64,000 bases of DNA, from NCBI GenBank assembly GCA_035048485.1, contig CM068587.1, positions 33,713,001 through 33,777,000 on the forward strand, in the 5' to 3' direction. Below the pieces are notes generated by a model, which searched no databases, was not told the origin of the DNA, and saw only the letters and a list, made by a program, of their open reading frames with translations. Of this stretch, positions 59,439-64,000 are shown in pieces. The translations under genes were made by a program, and so were the position numbers. This stretch comes from Pteria penguin (taxonomy: Eukaryota; Mollusca; Bivalvia; Pterioida; Pteriidae). The stretch's first letter is position 1; each line of letters opens with the position of its first letter.

Positions 59439-59741
59439 AGATTGCTAGAAGACATTGAAAGTCGAAAAGGTAAAGCCTTACTTGTTGCTGAGAAGCAAAA
59501 AGAATTGCAGAAGTCTTCAAAACATCCTAGCATCAAATTAGCAACGGAAATAACGGATCTTCAACAACTGGCTAGAGAACAGTGTGAGACCTTGAGGGAA
59601 GCTGTTGCCCAGCAACAGAGTTACGAGTCTGAAATCAAGGAACTAACAGAGGCTATAGTCCAAGCCCAGGATAAATTACTTGTATCCCCTGTAGAGGCTT
59701 CAGATGTTGGATCTCTGAAAAAACAGATTGAGGAACATAAT
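59439..59741 (+). CDS. Spectrin-repeat gene, exon 19
   Basis: Acceptor CATATTTTAG, donor AAT|GTAAGT, 303 nt, phase 0-0. No helix-B Trp; KELTEAIVQAQDKL stands in its place. Ends in KKQIEEHN. Confidence 0.92.
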
Positions 59742-60147
59742 GTAAGTTCTATATACAGATATTGTAAAATTTTATACAATACATATATATTAACGGAAAA
59801 TCAGTTTTACTTGGCCGTTAATAGTAAATATGAATATTACGGTAAAATGGCATCGTGGACTATATAATTACATGAATAATGTTTAATTTCATGAGAAAAT
59901 GGGGCATATGTGTATCACAAACACACCTGGATTAGATATGCCACTCTATGCATGTCTCAAGTTGGAGATGAAAAGTTATGCATGGACTTGATTGCATAGA
60001 ATGCATGATGCTTTAGTAGCATGGATTAGAATGTTGTTAATAAATGGATTCTGATAGTCTTTGTCCTCCTGAGATTTTCTATATGTTACACACATTTACT
60101 TGTGATTCATATGTATAGGTATATGATTTATTATATATATACTTCAG

Positions 60148-60289
60148 CATTGGCAGATCCTGAGAGGGGGGGGGGTTGCAACAAAAGCTCATTTTGAAAA
60201 GTGAACTCTGCATTTCCTCAACAAAATTATACAGCCAAAGATTAGAACATTCTCCCCCCTTTTTTCGAAAAAATCTGTATCTGCCACTG
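60148..60289. mobile_element. Small DNA-transposon remnant 54 bp before exon 20
   Basis: Starts CATTGGCAGATCCTGAG and ends GTATCTGCCACTG, with G and C runs inside. Same loose family as 9189-9349 and 38184-38335. Its right end lies close to the polypyrimidine tract of the next exon. Confidence 0.6.
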
Positions 60290-60343
60290 TTTAGTTCTCT
60301 GTTGTTCTTGAGTTTGCATGCGCCTCTTCCTGCTTGTTTTCAG

Positions 60344-61081
60344 GCATTAGCCATGCAAATTAAGTCCTATCAAGCCAGAGTGAATGATATCAACGAAAAG
60401 AGCAGAGACCTATCACGTAAAACTGCCAAACTAGGACCTACGATGTCTGACAAGCTTGCAGATCTGGGATATTACCCATCCTCTCTCTCTTCCCTCCGTC
60501 TACCCCTTCAGTCTGACTCTGAAAGATCTGGACATGATAGTGGAATTTATGCTTCACCAAGAAGTTCTTTAAATACAACCCAGCCTACTAGCTCTGAGGA
60601 TTTGATCACAGCTTCCACAGCGCCATCTACTCGGACATCTAATGCACCAAGATGGCAGAGCACTCCCAGCGTCTCTGGTCTAAGTCCAAGGAGTATGAGG
60701 TCAGCTCGGTCCACCGATACCACTCATGGTCTCAGCTCTAGTGATATTTTCGACCAATCAAAACCACATGGATCAAGAGATATGAACATTAATCTGAACT
60801 GGTCACACCCATCAGAGAAACTCTTAGCATCTCTTCGCAGAGGAGATGTGACAGATGCCAGTGATACAGCGGGTAGTGTATCATCGGTGAAATTTACCCC
60901 ACATTTCCGAAGCCGTTCGCCATCACCTACAGCTCTTCTTGATGAGAGACAAGTACCGAGACATTACGTACCTCCCCAGATGCAGTCGTTGGCGCCGAAA
61001 ACTTCAGCATCACCTCGACATGCGACCACTCCCCGTAGAACGACACCATTGAAAGCCTTGCAGTCTTTTGATCCACTCATG
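60344..61081 (+). CDS. Spectrin-repeat gene, exon 20: Ser/Pro/Arg-rich linker
   Basis: Acceptor CTTGTTTTCAG, donor ATG|GTAATT, 738 nt (246 codons), phase 0-0. The frame is open 168 nt further upstream, but that stretch is the transposon remnant and intron. About 40 residues finish the preceding repeat (ALAMQIKSYQARVNDINEKS ... MSDKLADLG). About 200 residues rich in Ser, Thr, Pro and Arg follow, with SP/TP sites (SPRSSL, LSPRSMR, RSRSPSPTA, TTPRRTTPLK). They are probably disordered and phosphorylated. The exon is more than twice the size of its neighbours and symmetric, so it could be a regulated cassette. Confidence 0.9.
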
Positions 61082-62569
61082 GTAATTTCAATATTTTTAA
61101 CAGCCCGCGATGTTTAGCATGGTATGGTTTTGTTTTAGCTTGCAAATTACTTATGACATCATGCGTCTATCATGAAAATTTGGAAACATCTATCTGTCAT
61201 GTAACTGTGTAATTTCATTTACATTAGATCTTTTGCAAGAACTGAATTTCCAATAAGTCATCTATAAAGTACAATGTATAATCTTGGCAACGTTATTTGT
61301 GGAAATGCCGGTGACAGTCAATCTGGACGGAGGTCGATTGAAGACAAATATTCAGATATGGTCTTTTCGGTGCCATCATATAGACATGTCAGTGAAAAGA
61401 AAGCTGTTATCAAGTTTTCTGAAAGGTCGCGAAGAGAAAAAGAAAAGAAACATTTATTATGATTGGAAAAAAGTTAATTGACTAAAATTTCTGCCATGCT
61501 TAGGATAACCTTAAGATATTGTCATTACCTCTGAAATTTTATTAACGTTTGAAGGCTTTGCGGAAGTTTACTTATTTAAGCAACCAGATTTTAGCGGTAA
61601 AATTAGCAGTCTTGAATTGACATGCCCTGATCCGTTCTTGTGTAATTATGCCTATAATAGATTTTTGTTAGTGTGCATGCAGTCGTGAATTAGCACGGGA
61701 AGTACATTGCTTAATTGCTGCATCATGTAAAACCCACAGTTTGTGAGGTACAGTCTACCCCATCGGTTTCACACGATGAAACTGTTGAAATATGAATTAT
61801 TCTGAAATTGAAAAAAAAAAATCATGAAAAATAAAATTTTACCTTCTTAATCCTGTATAAAACCAAATGGAAAAGGTATTAAGTTGAGGATATGTGACCT
61901 TTTAATTTTAAAAGAGTTACAAAAGGCCATTTCATAGCTTTTTCCTTCCAAGATGGCTACGACTGTAAAAATGCATTATACCCCTATGTTCTTGCAAGAG
62001 ATCATATTTTCGTATCTAATAATAAATAAAAGGATATGGTGTATGGCCTGTATAGTTTTACATTTTTTAATTCACTATTCATTATCATTTGCAAGCTTGC
62101 TTCGTAAAAGAATTTTGAGATTAGTTTCATTTTCATTTTTTGATATATATATACATAGATATATTTGCCTATTTGGGAAATCCTTGACTAAGTCCTTTTT
62201 ATACAAAGAAAAAACAAAACAAACCAATGAAGAACAAAACAAAAATTCAAAAAGTTTTACACTGAAAAGTAGAATTTTGCTCAAATGATTAGTAAATGTT
62301 ACAGATTTTAAGGAATGTGAATATTAACATGAAATGTATTCCTCGGTATATTTAAGGAAAGAGGATAGTAACCTTATTAAACCAACAAATATATCAGATT
62401 TTATGCCTATTTTTAGAAATGATTCAGTGTTAAAATTTGAATAATTTAGAGATATATTTCTGAATAGTTATTCAAGTCCTAATATGGCAAATATGTTTGT
62501 ATGTTTTTGTTTTGGTGTATGCTTTTATTTTGCTGTGAGTATGACATCATCTGTGTTATGCCCAATCAG
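61082..62569 (+). other. Intron 20, about 1.5 kb
   Basis: AT-rich, no exon or repeat recognised. Confidence 0.6.
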
Positions 62570-62743
62570 GAAGCGTCTACCAGTGTGCCCAACTTACTGT
62601 CCGCTAATCTTGAAGTACCAGATAATAGACAGAGAAGTGCATCATTTGGTAGTAAAGGGGGTATGTCTAAGTCCCGCCCTCTTGGACAAGTCGATCCCCG
62701 ATTGGCTCATTTGAATGCCTCATGGAATACACTTCAACAACAG
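62570..62743 (+). CDS. Spectrin-repeat gene, exon 21 (last in window)
   Basis: Acceptor ATGCCCAATCAG, donor CAG|GTATGG, 174 nt, phase 0-0. It continues the Ser-rich linker (STSVPNLL, RQRSASFGSKGG) and ends in DPRLAHLNASWNTLQQQ, the Trp-containing helix A of a new spectrin repeat. The gene therefore continues beyond the window. Confidence 0.88.
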
Positions 62744-63179
62744 GTATGGTTGCTTGCACTACGTTTTAAATTCATTTGACACTTTGTTTTTCTTTGGATT
62801 ATGGATGTTTTGTTAGTAGCTTAGAACTAAACCATATTTGCATCATGGTTATGTGAAGGGATCTGAATGAAAATGCTACATGTAAATTCCTCACAAGTAT
62901 CTTAACACACTTTCGTAAAGTTATGGTCTAAAGTACTTGAGTAGATACATAAATATGTGGCCCTAGCTTAAGCCCTAAGGAAATACACTTTGAGTAGTAC
63001 CTCATTCATCAAGTATAAAACCTTCTTCACCTGACCTCATACATAAACTTACTGTGAAGAGGTTTCATGTATACTTGAGATTATTGTCTGTTTTCACAAA
63101 CAAAAAATTACATAAATATGTATGCATTCTGTTCATTATTTTAACCTTGTTTGCTAGTATTGAAAAGGTTCAGTGTATA

Positions 63180-63650
63180 TTGATTTAGTCTGTCTGTTTG
63201 TCTGTGTGTCAGTCTATCTGTCAGTCCACGACTTTATATTTTTTGTCTAATGTTGAAATGTATAATTACATTTCGAAGCGTTTTAATGATTCTATGGACA
63301 ATATTCCTATTGAGAATATATAATTAGGAGGCATTGTGACGATCTGTTTTCATTCTGACCAAAATGCCTTGCTGCCTATAGTAAAAGGCATATTGAGTAT
63401 TGCTGAAGCAGTTTTCATAAATTTACCAAGTCCAACGGTCGTAACTTTTCCAAAAATAGATCAGTCATGACCAAACTCGAACTTGATCTGTAACTCATTA
63501 ATACAAAGCTACACACCAAATTTCAGGTAAATATCTTTAATGGTTGCAAAGAAGTTCGGAAAACCGAAATGTCTCAGACTAACAGACAGACGTATAGACG
63601 GAATGGAAGCCTATAGTCCCCTCCGATTTTACCGGTGGGGGACTAAAAAT
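63180..63650. repeat. Dispersed repeat with GTCTGTCTG start and GGGGGACTAAAAA end
   Basis: It begins with TCTGTCTGTTTGTCTG and contains CCAAACTCGAACTTGATCTG and ACACCAAATTTCAGGTAAAT. It ends in AGTCCCCTCCGATTTTACCG and GGTGGGGGACTAAAAA. This layout is common in molluscan genomes. Confidence 0.6.
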
Positions 63651-63794
63651 GTGCCCCACAGCTAATCACACATTGGCAACACGCACCACAATTCCGTCTT
63701 ATGTCGGTACTACACTATATAGTAAAACGAAGAAAGAATAATGCTAACGTATATTGTTGTTGATTTGAACAAGTGTGTGTTTTCAGTATATACA

Positions 63795-63930
63795 CAATTG
63801 GGGATTTGTTTGTTGTTTTATGTCACTTTTGATAATATTACTGTTATATCGCAACATGAAAGTAGTAGATCACGAACCTCGGAAGCATAGTGGCGCAATC
63901 CGTGAGTCGAACTCAGAACGCCGGCGCGAC
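63795..63930 (-). mobile_element. SINE family 2 copy, minus strand
   Basis: In reverse complement it reads GAGTTCGACTCACGGATTGC, GCGCCACTATGCTTCCGAGG, ATGTTGCGATATAAC and GTGACATAAAACAACAAAC, collinear with 38465-38646. Confidence 0.65.
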
Positions 63931-64000
63931 AAGAACAAGGGGGAGGAAATACATGTACGACAGAGGGGGTATATTAGAAATATGAAAATAAAGGGGGCTC

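Larger units (their letters stand above)
37664..62743 (+). other. Giant spectrin-repeat gene, 21 internal exons (nesprin/MSP-300-like)
   Basis: The exons below join in one open frame of 5412 nt (1804 codons). The first 19 (4500 nt) hold about 14 spectrin repeats averaging 107 residues. Nine exons show the helix-B hallmark Trp (EWL, KWL, KWC, DWL, NWL, DWL, AWL, TWA, RWM). Most exon borders fall at the repeat boundary after a QEHN/QHR/SEHK-type motif. A 246-residue Ser/Pro/Arg-rich linker and the start of a further repeat follow. There is no actin-binding domain, KASH, GAS2 or EF-hand in the window, so family choice rests on repeat style alone. Nesprin-1/SYNE1 or MSP-300 is preferred; a spectraplakin (MACF1/dystonin) is the alternative. 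Both are cytoskeletal linkers. Intron phases are 0 except between exons 1/2, 4/5 and 14/15. Confidence 0.75.
62744..64000 (+). other. Intron 21, incomplete
   Basis: Holds two repeats (63180-63650, 63795-63930). The downstream exon is outside the window. Confidence 0.6.

Noticed and set aside
60176..60343. N-terminal extension of exon 20 with an ATG start
   Set aside because: The open frame upstream runs through a transposon remnant and the polypyrimidine tract; the acceptor at 60343 is strong and keeps the frame from exon 19.

Overview
The window looks like animal nuclear DNA, most likely from a bivalve or other mollusc. The reasons are intron-rich genes with canonical GT-AG borders, AT-rich non-coding sequence, several tRNA-derived SINE families of the kind common in molluscs (a CCGTCACCATAT core and an AATCAATC-type tail), GTCTGTCCGTCC-rich repeats and many short DNA-transposon remnants. 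No species can be named from sequence alone.

Layout. 1-2435 is intronic or upstream non-coding DNA. 2436-4094 is one large terminal coding exon (552 codons and a stop) of a low-complexity cytoskeletal-type protein with a ladder of TQT motifs, an Asp run, a Pro run and a basic, helical C-terminus. A 3' UTR of up to about 1.8 kb follows. 5.9-18.6 kb is gene-free and full of repeats. It holds a pair of inverted repeats at 6.1 and 14.6 kb, each with an array of CACCGCAACC-like motifs beside it. Between them is a cluster of very short palindromic elements (CAGAGAC...GTCTCTG, 18-128 bp) flanked by 7-8 bp direct repeats. The same stretch holds a 993-bp element with GGCGGATCC-type terminal inverted repeats, two related foldback elements and SINEs. 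18671-34271 is a head-to-tail tandem duplication of about 7.8 kb, the copies differing at only about six places. 34.3-37.6 kb is gene-free.

37664-62743 carries 21 consecutive internal exons (5412 nt, 1804 codons) of a giant spectrin-repeat protein. Neither its start nor its stop is in the window. The first 19 exons (4500 nt) give about 14 spectrin repeats, mostly in modules of exactly 327 nt (109 codons) bounded by phase-0 introns. A 246-codon exon then brings a Ser/Pro/Arg-rich, probably disordered linker, and a last 58-codon exon leads into another repeat. The closest family is nesprin-1/SYNE1 (MSP-300); a spectraplakin (MACF1/dystonin) cannot be excluded. Both families link actin, the nuclear envelope or microtubules.

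The terminal exon at 2436 and the first spectrin exon at 37664 lie on the same strand, both begin in phase 0, and I see no coding exon between them. The simplest readings are an alternative 3' end of the giant gene, with the 33-kb stretch as one intron, or two neighbouring genes. The most unusual signals are the ultra-short palindromes with target-site duplications, the nearly identical tandem duplication, the TQT/helix repeat protein and one probable GC-AG intron.
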